A stretch of DNA of 64,000 nt from JAVKMO01 sp031539345 (GTDB taxonomy: Bacteria > Bacteroidota > Bacteroidia > Chitinophagales > Chitinophagaceae), in assembly GCA_031539345.1 (NCBI GenBank), contig JAVKMO010000027.1:137687-201686 (forward strand). The letters run 5' to 3'. Positions 35,041-45,290 of the stretch are shown piece after piece. Numbering within the stretch: position 1 is the stretch's first letter; each line of letters opens with the position of its first letter. A program made the position numbers and the translations under genes. The notes under the pieces are model-generated. The model did no database searches and was not told where the DNA came from. It worked only from the letters and a program-made list of their open reading frames with translations.

Positions 35041-37566
35041 TTATTGTGTATTTTGTTCTTCGTTGCTGTTTTCTTCTTCGTTATTTACCTCTTCTTCTTC
35101 TTTGTCTAAACAAGCAATGGCGGCAATGCCATCATTATCGTTGAGATTGATGAGGCGTACGCCTTGCGTATTTCTTCCGGCTTCACGAATGGTGTTTACA
35201 GACATTCTAATGGTAATGCCAGACTTGCAAGTAATCATCAAATCGTTTTCTTCTTTAACTTCTAAAAATCCAACAAGATTGCCTGTTTTTTCTGTTACGT
35301 TGATTGTTTTTACGCCTTTTCCACCTCGGTGTGCTGTACGATATTCTTCTACAGAAGTACGTTTTCCGTAGCCATGTTCAGAAACGACCAATACACTTGG
35401 CAACGCTTCATTAGAAATACAAATCATACCAACAACTTCATCTTTTGTATCATCAACGCTAATTCCACGCACCCCAATTGCTCCTCTTCCTGTTGGGCGA
35501 ACTTCGCTTTCTTTAAAACGAATGGCGTTTCCACTTTGCAATGCCATCATAATTTCTGAAGATCCGTTTGTCAATCTTGCCTCAATCAGCTTGTCGCCTT
35601 CTTCGATAGAAATGGCGATAATACCGTTTGCTCTTGGGCGAGAAAAATCTTCTAATACTGTTTTTTTTATTGTGCCTTGTTTGGTGCAGAGGATAATATA
35701 ATTCTCTTGCAAATAGGTTTCATTTTTAAAATCTGCAATGTCAATAATGGCTTTTATTCTATCGTCATTGTCAATTTGAATAAGGTTTTGTATGGCACGT
35801 CCTTTGGTTGTTTTTTCTCCTTCGGGAATTTCATATACTTTAAGCCAATAGCATCTTCCTTTTTCTGTAAAGAATAAAAGCGTATGATGTGTAGAAGCGA
35901 TAAATAAATGTTCTATCCAATCGCTTGCTTTTTTGCCACTTCCTTTTGAGCCACGTCCGCCTCGGCGTTGTTGACGATATTCGTTCGAGGCTGTTCGCTT
36001 GATATAACCATCGTTAGAAAGCGTAATTACAACGTCTTCTTCGGCAATAAAATCAATCATATTCATTTCTTCTGCCAAATATTGAATCTTTGATTTGCGT
36101 TCATCACCAAACTTTTCTTTCACTTCTACAAGTTCTGTTTTGATAATGTTGTATTGTAAATATTCGCTACCTAAAATTTCTTTCAGATTGTTAACGGTTA
36201 AAATTGTGTCGTCATATTCTTGTTTGATTTTTTCTCTTTCCATTCCTGTCAATCGTTGCAAACGCATTTCTAAAATGGCTTTTGCTTGAATGTCAGAAAA
36301 CTCAAACGTTCCTATCAATTGGGCTTTTGCATTTTCGGGGTTATTGCTTTGTCTAATCAGGCGAATCACTTCGTCTAAATGGTCAAGAGCTTTCATAAAC
36401 CCTTTTAAAATATGAAGGCGTTCTTCTGCTTTGCGGAGGTCAAATTTTGTTCTGCGTAAAATAACTTCGTGCCTAAATTCAATAAACTCGCTAATCAAGT
36501 CTTTGATGTTGAGCGTTTTTGGGCGACCTTTTACAATGGCAACATTGTTAATGCCATAAGACGTTTGCAGTTCTGTTTGTTTGTATAATTGATTGAGCAC
36601 AATTTGTGCAACAGCATCTTTTTTTACCTCAATGACAATGCGTGTGCCGTCTTTGTTCGATTGGTTGGTAACATCGCTAATGCCGTCAATCAACTTATCA
36701 TTCACCAATTGACCTATGCGGCTGGTTAAATTGTCTGTTGTAATTTGATACGGCACCTCGCTAATTACAATTTCCTCACGCCCATTTTTTGTTGGTTCTA
36801 TGGTTGCTGTGCCTCGCAAAACAACTCTTCCTCTGCCTGTGTGCATGGCTTGTTTGATACCTTCTATACCATAAATTGTGCCTCCTGTTGGAAAGTCAGG
36901 TGCTTTGATGAAATTCATAATTTCATCAATCGTAATTTCTTTGTTGTCAATATAAGCAATGCAAGCGTCAATCACTTCGCTTAAATTATGCGGCATCATA
37001 TTTGTTGCCATACCAACAGCAATACCACTTGAACCATTGATAATGAGTTGCGGAATGCGAGTAGGCAAAACCGTAGGCTCTTGCAATGTGTCGTCAAAAT
37101 TATATTGAAAATCAACCGTTTCTTTTTCAATATCGACCAAAATATGGTCAGACATTTTTTTTAGGCGAGCTTCTGTATAACGCATTGCCGCTGGTCCGTC
37201 GCCATTGGGTGCGCCAAAATTTCCTTGTCCATCAATGGCGGTATAACGCATACTCCAATCTTGTCCCATTCTTACCATTGCGTCATAAACCGCCGTGTCG
37301 CCGTGGGGGTGATATTTACCCAACACCTCACCGACAATACGCGCAGATTTTTTATGTGGTTTGTCATACGTAATGCCCAATTCATTCATGGCAAATAAAA
37401 TTCTGCGATGAACAGGTTTAAATCCATCACGCACATCAGGCAATGCACGACCAACAATCACCGACATAGAATAATCTATGTACGATGTTTTCATTTGCTC
37501 TTCAATATTTACATCGACAATTCTTGGTGGAATATTTCCATTCAATTCATTCATTTGTTCTGCCAT
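35041..37566 (-). CDS. gyrA: DNA gyrase subunit A
   Basis: 841 residues. Type II topoisomerase breaking-rejoining subunit. VGRALPDVRDGFKPVHRRIL opens the winged-helix/tower region; the catalytic Tyr is in AAMRYTEARL. The quinolone-resistance loop reads HPHGDTAVYD, with Thr in the position of E. coli Ser83 and Asp at 87. The C-terminal pinwheel has the GyrA box (QRRGGRGSKG), which distinguishes gyrase from topoisomerase IV. A Glu/Asn-rich acidic tail ends the protein. Confidence 0.97.
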   Translation of the reverse strand: MAEQMNELNGNIPPRIVDVNIEEQMKTSYIDYSMSVIVGRALPDVRDGFKPVHRRILFAMNELGITYDKPHKKSARIVGEVLGKYHPHGDTAVYDAMVRMGQDWSMRYTAIDGQGNFGAPNGDGPAAMRYTEARLKKMSDHILVDIEKETVDFQYNFDDTLQEPTVLPTRIPQLIINGSSGIAVGMATNMMPHNLSEVIDACIAYIDNKEITIDEIMNFIKAPDFPTGGTIYGIEGIKQAMHTGRGRVVLRGTATIEPTKNGREEIVISEVPYQITTDNLTSRIGQLVNDKLIDGISDVTNQSNKDGTRIVIEVKKDAVAQIVLNQLYKQTELQTSYGINNVAIVKGRPKTLNIKDLISEFIEFRHEVILRRTKFDLRKAEERLHILKGFMKALDHLDEVIRLIRQSNNPENAKAQLIGTFEFSDIQAKAILEMRLQRLTGMEREKIKQEYDDTILTVNNLKEILGSEYLQYNIIKTELVEVKEKFGDERKSKIQYLAEEMNMIDFIAEEDVVITLSNDGYIKRTASNEYRQQRRGGRGSKGSGKKASDWIEHLFIASTHHTLLFFTEKGRCYWLKVYEIPEGEKTTKGRAIQNLIQIDNDDRIKAIIDIADFKNETYLQENYIILCTKQGTIKKTVLEDFSRPRANGIIAISIEEGDKLIEARLTNGSSEIMMALQSGNAIRFKESEVRPTGRGAIGVRGISVDDTKDEVVGMICISNEALPSVLVVSEHGYGKRTSVEEYRTAHRGGKGVKTINVTEKTGNLVGFLEVKEENDLMITCKSGITIRMSVNTIREAGRNTQGVRLINLNDNDGIAAIACLDKEEEEVNNEEENSNEEQNTQ

Positions 37567-37969
37567 AAAAAGGTATTCGTTTGATTATTTTTAAAACTGT
37601 AAAACAGATTTTTTGTAAGTCCTCCAAAATAGAAAAAATCACTCGTGTGAGACTTTTCCTTATACACAAAAAAAAGCACTAAAATGTGAATGAAAAAAAA
37701 GTTGAAACGAAATAAAAAATCGACCGAATTATTGTCTAAAGGTTCTGTTTTTGAGTCTATGCCAATTTTAAGCTTGATAAAAACCGATGAATACTTTTAA
37801 ATAAAAATATGCTGAAACTATTGTCAAAAACGATTATCGGATTTTTTCAGTTATAGTCTTTGTTTATTGTTATCGTGTATGAAAGGAGGGATAAAAATTA
37901 TTGTTTTATCATTAGGTCAAATCTTTTTACTCAAAGTGGTTCAAGGGTAGAAATAGCCCTATACTTTCC
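37567..37969. other. Non-coding stretch between gyrA and the haem-binding gene
   Basis: About 400 AT-rich bases with no convincing gene, RNA or hairpin. It lies upstream of gyrA, so it should hold the gyrA promoter, and downstream of the haem-binding gene end. Confidence 0.6.
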
Positions 37970-38428
37970 TTATTCTCCAACGTAATGGCTTTTCGTTTCT
38001 TTTAGCCACGCTACTAATTGTGCTTTTTGTGTTGCTGTTAATTTTGCGTTGGCGTGTATGAGCGTATAAGAACTGAGAGGCATTTCACCCTCTTCAATTT
38101 CTTCAATCATTTCTTTTAGCTTATGTTCTCTTTTTTTTGCGGAATAGTTATTCCATGTAGATAAATTGAGTTCTCCCAAACCCTCATTAACGTGATGTTT
38201 AACCCACCAACTCACTGGGGCAACGTAGCTATACCAAGGATAATGAACAGTGTAAGAATGGCAATCATAGCAAGATTGTTGCAAGAGATTTTCAATTTCT
38301 GGGGACGCCTTTTCTATACTCACAAAATGGTTTTCTTTTGTTGAAGGAATCACAGTTTTATCAGTTTGAAAAAATTGAATTGCAATCAATAAAACAATAA
38401 GGCTGTATAAAATGTATTTTCTTTTCAT
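37970..38428 (-). CDS. Haem-binding domain protein (single CxxCH)
   Basis: 152 residues. One N-terminal membrane anchor (YILYSLIVLLIAIQFF), then ENLLQQSCYDCHSYTVHYPWYSYVAPVSWWVKHHV, containing a covalent-haem CxxCH motif, and a helical C-terminus (LTATQKAQLVAWLKE). This matches the Bacteroidota haem-binding domain found in exported proteins; electron-transfer or sensing role inferred. Divergent from thiN with 74 bases between them. Confidence 0.88.
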   Translation of the reverse strand: MKRKYILYSLIVLLIAIQFFQTDKTVIPSTKENHFVSIEKASPEIENLLQQSCYDCHSYTVHYPWYSYVAPVSWWVKHHVNEGLGELNLSTWNNYSAKKREHKLKEMIEEIEEGEMPLSSYTLIHANAKLTATQKAQLVAWLKETKSHYVGE

Positions 38429-38502
38429 GGCGTATTGATTTGAGTTAAAAATAAAAATCAGATTTGCTAAGTTAATTTATACCGCTTTATTTTTCTTATT
38501 TT

Positions 38503-39168
38503 ATGAAACAACAAACCGCCCTCATTATTGCGAATGGATTTGCGTGTAGTTCGTCTTTATTGAAAAAAGTTGTTTATGCGTCAGAATTTGTGCTTGTTTT
38601 AGACGGAGCAATTCAAAGGGTTTTAGAACACGGGGTTGTGCCAAATATGGTTTTAGGAGATTTTGATAGTATCGACAATTTGTATGAAATAAAAAAAACG
38701 TATCCGTACTTGCCAATCATGTCTGCACCAGACCAAGACAAAACGGATTTAGAAAAGGGAATTGAATTTTTAATTAAAAAGAAACACAAAAAAATTGTCG
38801 TTTTATGGGCAACAGGAAGGCGTACAGACCATTTTTTGAATAATCTGAGTACGCTTGTAAAATATAAAAAATCGGTTGTGGTAGAGATGATTGATGATTA
38901 TTCTCGTATCAGTAATTTGCCGCTTGAATACAAAAAAAAATATATCGCCAATACCTTGCTTTCGCTTTTGCCGATGGGTACTGTAAAAGGCGTAACAACA
39001 ATAGGTTTGCAGTATAATTTAACCAATGCAACGCTTGCTTTAGGCAAAAAAACAAGTAGTAGTAATGCAAGTGAAAATAAGAATGGCTTTGTGCGTATTA
39101 CACATCAAAGTGGCAATTTATTGTTGATAGAAAGTGCCGAACAAGAACGTGATTGGGAACTATCATAA
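38503..39168 (+). CDS. thiN: Thiamine pyrophosphokinase
   Basis: 221 residues. Transfers pyrophosphate from ATP to thiamine. Motifs: VLDGAIQRVLEHGVVPNMVLGDFDSI, then DQDKTDLEKGIEFL (Asp ligands for Mg) and TGRRTDHFLNNL. The C-terminal small domain for thiamine binding is complete but shorter than in many. Its stop lies within the terminator of the following opposite-strand tRNA gene. Confidence 0.92.
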   Translation: MKQQTALIIANGFACSSSLLKKVVYASEFVLVLDGAIQRVLEHGVVPNMVLGDFDSIDNLYEIKKTYPYLPIMSAPDQDKTDLEKGIEFLIKKKHKKIVVLWATGRRTDHFLNNLSTLVKYKKSVVVEMIDDYSRISNLPLEYKKKYIANTLLSLLPMGTVKGVTTIGLQYNLTNATLALGKKTSSSNASENKNGFVRITHQSGNLLLIESAEQERDWELS

Positions 39169-39192
39169 AAAAAGCCTCTCAGATAGAGAGGC
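39166..39192 (-). terminator. Terminator for the tRNA-Val transcript
   Basis: GCCTCTC (39174-39180) and GAGAGGC (39186-39192) form a 7-bp stem with a 5-base loop. On the minus strand the stem is followed by a run of T, so it ends the leftward tRNA-Val transcript. Overlaps the thiN stop region. Confidence 0.75.
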
Positions 39193-39201
39193 AGTGAAGG
39201 G

Positions 39202-39276
39202 TGGGAGTTGACGGATTCGAACCGCCGACCCTCTGCTTGTAAGGCAGACGCTCTGAACCAGCTGAGCTAAACTCCC
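39202..39276 (-). tRNA. tRNA-Val (anticodon TAC)
   Basis: 75 bases on the minus strand. Acceptor stem GGGAGTT/AACTCCC, D-arm AGCTCAGCTGG, anticodon loop CTTACAA with TAC at 39239-39241, T-arm GGTTCGAATCC. All four stems close. No CCA is encoded after the discriminator A. Confidence 0.97.
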
Positions 39277-39349
39277 TTTATGCTAAGGGCAACAAATAAA
39301 AGAATTAAAGTGAAAATACAAAATGAAATTTGAAGGTATTTTTTTGTCT

Positions 39350-40684
39350 TTATTTTTTGATGCCTAAATAAGAATGTGGATTGAGGTTCAATAATTCTTG
39401 TGCAACCGTACCTGTAAAGTAAGTGTTTACCCATGTTTCATAATCATTGATATCAATTGTTTTTCCACGTGTTAAAAGTTTTACTTTTTCATAAGCATCA
39501 TCAATTTGATGTTTGCGTAAAATCATTTGAATGCCTTCTGCAATCAATTCGCAGTGACATAAATCAACGTCTTTGGCAATTGCAATGAGATTAAAAGACA
39601 AACGCCCTAACCCGTCTAATAAGTTTCTATAGCCATCAACGGCCATTCCAAAAAACTCTCCTAAAAAACGCAACACAACGCTGTCTGTCAAGTCTCTTTG
39701 TAAGCGACTTTGTGGCAATTTATCACTGAAAAAATGTCCCATACTATTTGCCAACATTAGCACACCTTCTGCGTGTTCAAATTGAATGGGATTGATTTTA
39801 TGAGGCATTGTTGAAGACCCAATTTCGTCTTCTTTTTTTTGCATAAGAATATATTTTTTCAAGCCATACAACCACATATCTCTCGAAAAATTGACGCAAA
39901 TTCTATTGATGCGGCAAAGGCAATCAAACACTTCTGCATAGCTTTCATAGTTGTCAATTTGTGTTGTATAAGTGGACACTTTAATGCCAAATTGTTTGTT
40001 GATCCATGTGCCTAATTCTGCCCTCCAATCAATGTCGGGGTGTGTTAAATGGTGGGCACTAAAATTGCCTGTTGCACCGCCAAATTTGCACGTGATATTG
40101 GTTGTGATTTGTTCTAAATTTTTCTTTTCACGTGTGAGGCGTTCATGAAAAACCAAAATCTCTTTTCCAAGTAAAGTTGGGCTACTAATTTGCCCGTGCG
40201 TATGCCCACACATTACAACACTTTTGTAAGCATTGGCTTTGGTTTCCCAGTCTTGTAAAATGTTGTTAAGCAAAGGTAAAACAACATCAAAAACGCCTTG
40301 TTTGATATTGATAGAAAGGGTTAAGCTATTGATGTCTTGCGACGTTAATCCATAATGAATATAAGAATGCCAAGTGTTTAATCCTAATTCAGCTAAGGCT
40401 TCTCGCAAATAATATTCAATGGCTTTGACATCATGGTTCGTTGTTTTTTCTATTTCGTTAATACGCACAACGCTTTGTGGACTTAAATTATTAAGCAATT
40501 TTTGCGTCGTTTGTTCAATCGTTTCTTTTTTTTCTACCTGTAGTCGGTTCAATAAAAAAGCCAAATAATGAATCTCAACTTTTGTTCTGCCTAATACAAA
40601 AGCATCATCAGAAAAAATGGGAATTAAATCTTTGACTTTGTTGTAATATCTACTGTCTAAAGGAGAAAGGGCTGAAAAAGACAT
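39350..40684 (-). CDS. purB: Adenylosuccinate lyase
   Basis: 444 residues from the ATG at 40684. Removes fumarate from SAICAR and from adenylosuccinate in purine synthesis. Fumarase/aspartase-superfamily signature SSTMPHKINPIQFEHAEG is clear, plus TTNHDVKAIEYYLRE and THGQISSPTLLGKE. The long form (>440 residues) is like that of E. coli and many Bacteroidota. Confidence 0.96.
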   Translation of the reverse strand: MSFSALSPLDSRYYNKVKDLIPIFSDDAFVLGRTKVEIHYLAFLLNRLQVEKKETIEQTTQKLLNNLSPQSVVRINEIEKTTNHDVKAIEYYLREALAELGLNTWHSYIHYGLTSQDINSLTLSINIKQGVFDVVLPLLNNILQDWETKANAYKSVVMCGHTHGQISSPTLLGKEILVFHERLTREKKNLEQITTNITCKFGGATGNFSAHHLTHPDIDWRAELGTWINKQFGIKVSTYTTQIDNYESYAEVFDCLCRINRICVNFSRDMWLYGLKKYILMQKKEDEIGSSTMPHKINPIQFEHAEGVLMLANSMGHFFSDKLPQSRLQRDLTDSVVLRFLGEFFGMAVDGYRNLLDGLGRLSFNLIAIAKDVDLCHCELIAEGIQMILRKHQIDDAYEKVKLLTRGKTIDINDYETWVNTYFTGTVAQELLNLNPHSYLGIKK

Positions 40685-40893
40685 AAGCAAAAAATAATTT
40701 TAAATAAAAATAAAAACGCCACGAATATATTTTTATACGATAGAGCGTTTTTGCTTTTTGAAAATATTGTATCGCTAAAACACAAACCAACCGTGGTATT
40801 AAAAATTATTTTAAAAGTTCAAAGTAAAAACCTGACACTGCGTTCAAAAATTAAATTCGTTGCATTCTCAAAAACGATTTTTATTTTTTAATT

Positions 40894-43677
40894 ATGGAAT
40901 ACAATTTTCAGGCTATTGAAAAAAAATGGCAACAAACATGGGCGGATAAAAAAACATTTGCAACCTTAGATGATTGTGAAAAACCAAAATATTATGTCTT
41001 AGATATGTTTCCTTATCCAAGTGGTGCAGGTTTGCACGTTGGCCATCCTTTGGGGTATATTGCTTCTGATATTGTTGCACGTTACAAAAAATTAAAAGGA
41101 TTTAATGTGTTGCATCCAATGGGGTTTGATTCCTTTGGTTTGCCTGCAGAGCAATACGCCATTCAAACAGGAAAGCACCCAGCGACAACAACAAAACAAA
41201 ATATAGAAACCTTTAAAAAACAAATGGCAAAGATTAGTTTTTGCTATGACTGGAGTAGAGAAGTACAAACGAGCGACCCTCAATTTTACAAATGGACGCA
41301 ATACATTTTTCTCAAAATTTTTAATGCGTGGTTTGATAGACGAGAAAAAAAAGCCAAAGAAATATCTACACTCATTGAAGTTTTTAATCAAGAAGGTAGC
41401 ATCAATGTTTCATGGATGCTGTCTCCGAGCGAACATTTTTCTTCGCAACAATGGCAACAAAAAACAGAACAAGAACAAGCGTCGATATTGATGAAATATC
41501 GTTTGGCTTTTCAAGAAGACGCTGTCGTCAATTGGTGTGAAGGATTAGGAACTGTGCTTGCCAATGATGAAGTTGTCAATGGCGTAAGCGAAAGGGGAGG
41601 ACACCCTGTTGAAAGAAAAAAAATGAAACAATGGTTTTTGCGAATTACAGAATATGCTGATAGACTATTAGAAGGCTTGGAACAAGTTGATTTTAGTGAT
41701 GCAATGAAAGAAATGCAAAGAAATTGGATTGGAAAAAGCAGTGGTGCAGAAATGCAATTTTCTCTCGTTAAAGAAGAACAAATACTATCTCAATTTTTAG
41801 ACGTTTATACAACAAGACCAGACACAGTTTTTGGCATTGATTTTATTGTTATTGCACCAGAACACAGTTTGGTACATCACCTGACCACACAACAACAAAA
41901 AGAGTCTGTGGAACAATATTTGCATTATGTAAAAAGTAGAAGTGAAGTAGCGCGTATGTCAGAAACGAAGCAAGTAACAGGTTGTTTTACAGGCTCGTAT
42001 GCACTACACCCTTTCACGCAACAAAAAATTCCAATATGGATTGGAGAATATGTGTTGATTGGTTATGGCACTGGAGCTGTCATTGCAGTGCCTTGTGGCG
42101 ATGATAGAGACTATCTTTTTGCCCAACATTTTCAATTGCCGATTACAAACATTTGGGGGACTTTGTATGACGGAACAAAAGTCTATTGCGAAAAATTTGG
42201 ACAACTCTGCAACTCTGATTTTTTAAATGGCGTTGAAGCAAAAGACGCAATGGAGATTGTGATAAAAAAATTAGAAGACATGAAAATTGGTAAACGTAAA
42301 ATCAATTTTAGAATGCGTGATGCGGGCTTTAGTCGTCAACGATATTGGGGCGAACCTTTTCCTATTTTGCATCACAAAGGAATAGCCAAAGCAATAAACG
42401 AAAATGAACTTCCTTTATTGTTGCCTGATATGCAAAATTTTAAATCGGTTGGTAAACAAGGCAAAGGACCATTGTCTTTGCTCACAGATTGGGTTAATGT
42501 CTCGGCTGATACAGAACGCGAAACAGACACAATGCCTGGCTATGCGGGTAGTAGTTGGTATTTTTTACGCTATATGGATCCTCACAATCAAAACACTTTT
42601 TGTGATAGCAAAAAATCGACGTATTGGAACCAAGTTGATTTGTATGTGGGAGGAACAGAGCATGCTGTCGGGCATTTATTGTATAGTCGTTTGTGGACAA
42701 AAATTTTATTTGACTTAGGGTATATTTCTTTTCAAGAACCGTATAAAAAATTATTGAATCAAGGCAAAATTACAGGCGTTTCAAAATTGATTTATCGCGT
42801 AAGAGGAGAGCAAAAATTTGTCTCTCTTGGGTTAAAAAACAATTACACAACGGATCCTATTTATGTTGATGTTAACTTTGTAAATGGTGATGAATTGAAT
42901 ATTCAAGAACTTCAAAAGGCTTATCCAGACTTTGCAAATGCGACTTTTGTTTTAGATGACGAAAAATTTATTTGCCATAGCGTAGTAGAAAAAATGAGTA
43001 AAAGTAAACTCAATACAGTCAACCCAGACCAAGTGATTGACAAATATGGTGCAGATACTTTTCGGCTTTATGAAATGTTTCTTGGCCCCATTCAACAAAG
43101 CAAACCCTGGGACACAAAAGGCATAGAAGGCACACAACGATTTTTGAAAAAAACATGGAGATTATTTTTTGATGAAACGTCAGGCAAGAAACTTGTTACA
43201 CAAAAACAATCTTCAATAGAAGCACAAAAGGCAATTCACAAATTGATTAAAAAAATTGAAGAAGATTTAGACCGATACACATTTAACACATCAGTCAGTT
43301 CATTTATGATTGCTGTCAATACCCTCACAGAATTGCATTGCCATGAACAAGACGTGTTAGACATATTGCTCATTTTACTGTCGCCTTTTGCACCACATCT
43401 CGTAGAAGAATTATGGCAACAATGCGGACATACAACGTCTATTTTTGAGGCTCCTTTTCCTGTATGCAATCAAAGTTTATTGGTAGAAAACGAAAAAACA
43501 TATCCTATTGCTGTGAACGGAAAAGTGAAAACAGAAATTGCGATTAGCTTAGACGTAACGCAAGAAGAAATAGAAAAAATGATGTATGCCCATCCAGATT
43601 TGAATAAATGGACAGGCAACAAAACCGTAACAAAAATTATTTACGCCAAAGGCAGAATGATTAACCTTGTTGTATAG
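40894..43677 (+). CDS. leuS: Leucine-tRNA ligase
   Basis: 927 residues. HIGH-type motif PSGAGLHVGHPLGY (residues ~43-56), the large CP1 editing domain (TTRPDTVFGIDFIVIAPEH), and KMSKSKLNTVNPD. A leucine-specific insertion just before the KMSKS loop (IYRVRGEQKFVSLGLKNNY) is longer than in E. coli, as is usual in Bacteroidota. The C-terminal VNGKVKTEIAISLDVTQEEI domain is complete. Nif3 gene follows 7 bases later. Confidence 0.97.
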   Translation: MEYNFQAIEKKWQQTWADKKTFATLDDCEKPKYYVLDMFPYPSGAGLHVGHPLGYIASDIVARYKKLKGFNVLHPMGFDSFGLPAEQYAIQTGKHPATTTKQNIETFKKQMAKISFCYDWSREVQTSDPQFYKWTQYIFLKIFNAWFDRREKKAKEISTLIEVFNQEGSINVSWMLSPSEHFSSQQWQQKTEQEQASILMKYRLAFQEDAVVNWCEGLGTVLANDEVVNGVSERGGHPVERKKMKQWFLRITEYADRLLEGLEQVDFSDAMKEMQRNWIGKSSGAEMQFSLVKEEQILSQFLDVYTTRPDTVFGIDFIVIAPEHSLVHHLTTQQQKESVEQYLHYVKSRSEVARMSETKQVTGCFTGSYALHPFTQQKIPIWIGEYVLIGYGTGAVIAVPCGDDRDYLFAQHFQLPITNIWGTLYDGTKVYCEKFGQLCNSDFLNGVEAKDAMEIVIKKLEDMKIGKRKINFRMRDAGFSRQRYWGEPFPILHHKGIAKAINENELPLLLPDMQNFKSVGKQGKGPLSLLTDWVNVSADTERETDTMPGYAGSSWYFLRYMDPHNQNTFCDSKKSTYWNQVDLYVGGTEHAVGHLLYSRLWTKILFDLGYISFQEPYKKLLNQGKITGVSKLIYRVRGEQKFVSLGLKNNYTTDPIYVDVNFVNGDELNIQELQKAYPDFANATFVLDDEKFICHSVVEKMSKSKLNTVNPDQVIDKYGADTFRLYEMFLGPIQQSKPWDTKGIEGTQRFLKKTWRLFFDETSGKKLVTQKQSSIEAQKAIHKLIKKIEEDLDRYTFNTSVSSFMIAVNTLTELHCHEQDVLDILLILLSPFAPHLVEELWQQCGHTTSIFEAPFPVCNQSLLVENEKTYPIAVNGKVKTEIAISLDVTQEEIEKMMYAHPDLNKWTGNKTVTKIIYAKGRMINLVV

Positions 43678-43684
43678 GCTGTGA

Positions 43685-44482
43685 ATGAAAACGAACACAA
43701 TGAAAATTAAAAATATTACCCAACAATTAGAACAATTAGCACCACTTCAATATCAAGAAGACTATGACAATTGTGGCTTATTGCTTGGAGACCATAACGA
43801 TGACTGTACTGGCGTGTTGATTTGTTTGGACATTACACAACAAATTATTCAACAGGCAATACAAAAAAAATGCAACCTTGTTGTAAGCCACCATCCGCTC
43901 ATTTTTAAAGCACTCAAACAACTTACACCGCACACAACAATCAATCAAATTATTCTTACTGCGATTAAAAACAACATTGCCATTTATGCCATTCATACCA
44001 ATTTAGATAACGTGAAAAATGGCGTTAATGCCGCTTTTGCACAAGCACTTGAATTAGAAAAAAGCGAGATTTTATTGCCCAAACAAAACAATGAAATCGG
44101 CGGCGGATATATTGGTTTTTTGAAACAGCCTTTACCGATGAATGATTTTTTGCATTATGTCAAAAATAAACTTCAGGTAAAAGTGATCAAACATACAACA
44201 GTAAAGGAACGTCTTATTCATCGTGTGGCAATTTGTGGGGGTGCTGGAAGTTTTTTAATTTCTTCGGCAATGAAAAGCAATGCTGACGCAATGATTACAG
44301 CCGATATTAAATACAGTGATTTCTTTCTTGGGCAAGACCGATTGTTGATTTGTGATATTGGGCATTATGAAAGTGAGATTGCCAGTGTCGATTTAATTTA
44401 TCAATACCTAATCGGTTTTTTTCCTAAGTTAGTCGCCCATCAAACAACTTTGAACACCAATCCTATTTCTTATTTTTATTAA
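43685..44482 (+). CDS. Nif3-like dinuclear metal-centre protein
   Basis: 265 residues. The metal ligands typical of the family are seen in VVSHHPLIF, AIHTNLDNVKNGVN and CDIGHYESE. The protein is the short form; many Bacteroidota Nif3 proteins are ~365 residues because of a PII-like insert, which is absent here. Some homologues act as GTP cyclohydrolase-like hydrolases, but the role is not settled. The zinc-ribbon gene follows 21 bases later, a pairing that is common in the phylum. Confidence 0.92.
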   Translation: MKTNTMKIKNITQQLEQLAPLQYQEDYDNCGLLLGDHNDDCTGVLICLDITQQIIQQAIQKKCNLVVSHHPLIFKALKQLTPHTTINQIILTAIKNNIAIYAIHTNLDNVKNGVNAAFAQALELEKSEILLPKQNNEIGGGYIGFLKQPLPMNDFLHYVKNKLQVKVIKHTTVKERLIHRVAICGGAGSFLISSAMKSNADAMITADIKYSDFFLGQDRLLICDIGHYESEIASVDLIYQYLIGFFPKLVAHQTTLNTNPISYFY

Positions 44483-44503
44483 ACTAAATATACATTTTTT
44501 ACA

Positions 44504-45259
44504 ATGGCAGCAGTACAAGAATTTTCAGTTGAAGAAAAATTAGTAGCACTGATTGAGCTACAAAAAATAGACTATAAACTTGACCAAATTTTTAAAGTTC
44601 GCGGCGAATTGCCTTTACAAGTAAAGGATATTGAAGACAGTTTAGAAGGATTAAAAAATAGACAAAAAAAAGTAGAAGAAGAAATCAACGGTATTCAGGA
44701 ATTTATCACAGGCAAAACAGAGTTTATAAAATTAACAGAAACTGCCATTAGAAAATATGAAAAACAACTTGCAGCAGTAAAAAATAACAGAGAATTTGAA
44801 GCCTTAGACAAAGAAATTAAGTTTCAATCTTTAGAATTAAAATTGGCAGAAAAACATATTTCTAATGCCAATGAAGACACAAAAGAAAAAGTTCGTGTCT
44901 TAGAATCAATCAAAAAAAACAGTTCTGAAAAACAATTTTTCTTAGGTCAAAAACAAGGAGAATTAGACACCATTGTTCAAGAAACAGAAAAAGATCATAA
45001 ACATTACAGTAAACTTTCTGACAATACAAAAAAAGGCATTGACGAAAAGTTATTGCGTGCGTATGAAAGAATTAGAAAAAGTTACAAAAACGGTTTGGGT
45101 ATTGTGGCTATTGTGAGAGACGCTTGTGGCGGTTGCTTTAGCTCTATTCCACCACAAAAACATAGCGAAATAAAGCAAAGAAAAAACATTATGATTTGCG
45201 AAAACTGTGGCAGAATATTGACTGACCAAGAATTATATGACAAAGTGAAAATTAAATAA
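44504..45259 (+). CDS. C4-type zinc-ribbon, coiled-coil protein
   Basis: 251 residues. About 180 residues of coiled coil (from VEEKLVALIELQKIDYKLDQ onward) are followed by CGGCFSSIPPQKHSEIKQRK and CENCGRIL, a C4 zinc ribbon. It belongs to the family usually encoded right after Nif3 and thought to work in RNA or translation-related roles; no specific activity can be read off. Likely co-transcribed with Nif3 and pyrF. Confidence 0.93.
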   Translation: MAAVQEFSVEEKLVALIELQKIDYKLDQIFKVRGELPLQVKDIEDSLEGLKNRQKKVEEEINGIQEFITGKTEFIKLTETAIRKYEKQLAAVKNNREFEALDKEIKFQSLELKLAEKHISNANEDTKEKVRVLESIKKNSSEKQFFLGQKQGELDTIVQETEKDHKHYSKLSDNTKKGIDEKLLRAYERIRKSYKNGLGIVAIVRDACGGCFSSIPPQKHSEIKQRKNIMICENCGRILTDQELYDKVKIK

Positions 45260-45290
45260 TTCTCTTACCACAAACGCAGACAATATTATT

